Assembly: GCA_026929865.2 (NCBI GenBank)
Contig: CM049400.1
Location: 13,584,501 to 13,648,500 of the forward strand
DNA length: 64,000 nucleotides
Direction of reading: 5' to 3'
Source: Hyperoplus lanceolatus
Lineage: Eukaryota; Chordata; Actinopteri; Uranoscopiformes; Ammodytidae
A program made the position numbers and the translations under genes. Shown here one piece after another: positions 63,733 through 64,000 of this stretch (position 1 is its first letter; every line of letters begins with the position of its first letter). The notes under the pieces are model-generated. The model had not been told where the DNA came from and searched no databases. It saw only the letters and a list, made by a program, of their open reading frames with translations.

Positions 63733-64000
63733 TCCTCTTCCATTCAACTAACTATACCACCCGCCCGCCTGGTCACCATGGGGTCCAGGGCATTCAGCCG
63801 ATCTGCCCCCCACCTCTGGAAAACCCTCCCACCTGGCATCCGTAACTCTGACACTCTCTCCACTTTTAAGTCCCGTCTAAAAACATATCTTTTTAAACTG
63901 ACATATTCAATCTAGCTCCTTGTCTCCCACCCATTTCACCCCACTTGTGTAAATTGTTTCAATGTATCTTGTTCTTGTTTTTTTTATGATTGTTGATTTT

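Larger units (their letters stand above)
55640..64000 (+). mobile_element. L2-type LINE, broken by at least four later insertions; runs off the window
   Basis: Host element of a nested stack. Its segments: about 55640-56311 (5' region; PHRRYIHRGSRRNFHH at about 56190-56235), 58356-58454 (VLARLARSASSVS), 59619-60069 (endonuclease start: GHLIQDIITDRKLDFLCLTE; ILLGHFNIHMDN), about 61630-63263 (endonuclease end; RT with YADD at 62600-62611; [29 protein letters not shown]) and 63733-64000 (C-terminus MGSRAFSRSAPHLWKTLPPG). Stops and frameshifts, for example between YADD and [10 protein letters not shown], show it is dead. The left edge is approximate. Confidence 0.85.

Overview
This is a vertebrate nuclear window, almost certainly from a ray-finned (teleost) fish. 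The genes have short introns with GT/AG borders, the intergenic DNA is short, long CA/GT microsatellites are common, and the repeats belong to fish-type families (L2, L1/Tx1 and CR1-like LINEs, tRNA-derived SINEs, hAT, Tc1/mariner, piggyBac-like and pogo-like elements). The proteins are orthologs of human genes. No prokaryotic operon, phage, CRISPR array or organelle sequence is present.

Gene layout, with exons read by eye from splice borders and reading phase: (1) 30-4532 (+), the last 11 coding exons of a DENND5 protein, best called dennd5b, with its 3' UTR to about 5660. (2) About 6500-13890 (+), sinhcaf (FAM60A), a SIN3-HDAC subunit, complete at 277 aa with a Glu-rich tail. (3) About 14960-16900 (+), kxd1, a BORC/BLOC-1-related subunit, complete at 183 aa. 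(4) 19230-about 24040 (+), ergic2, an ER-Golgi cargo-cycling membrane protein, complete at 384 aa. (5) 26665-49793 (-), the last 16 coding exons of magi2, covering WW2, PDZ1-PDZ5 and the C-terminus. Its 5' exons lie beyond the right edge, so 49794-64000 is magi2 intron. ergic2 and magi2 converge tail to tail. The five genes do not form one pathway: they are neighbours acting in Rab regulation, chromatin, lysosome positioning, the early secretory pathway and synaptic/junctional scaffolding.

The accessory content is mobile DNA. magi2 introns carry a Tc1 relative that kept only the two ends of its transposase frame (34001-34866), a TTAA-flanked piggyBac-like element split by a TIR element (39887-41606), a pogo-like element with a LINE tail inside (54115-55407), SINEs, and a stack of nested insertions in an L2-type LINE (about 55640 to the window end). 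The TIR element at 40350-41122 has a second, inverted copy at 57390-58150; both hold the same 92-codon open frame, and the pair flanks five magi2 exons totalling 1056 nt in frame.

I found no convincing new multi-gene system. The observations most worth checking are the inverted element pair around those exons, a magi2 5' splice site that runs straight into a long UG repeat, a CpG-rich block inside a magi2 intron, the nested-transposon stack, and the expanded acidic tail of sinhcaf.
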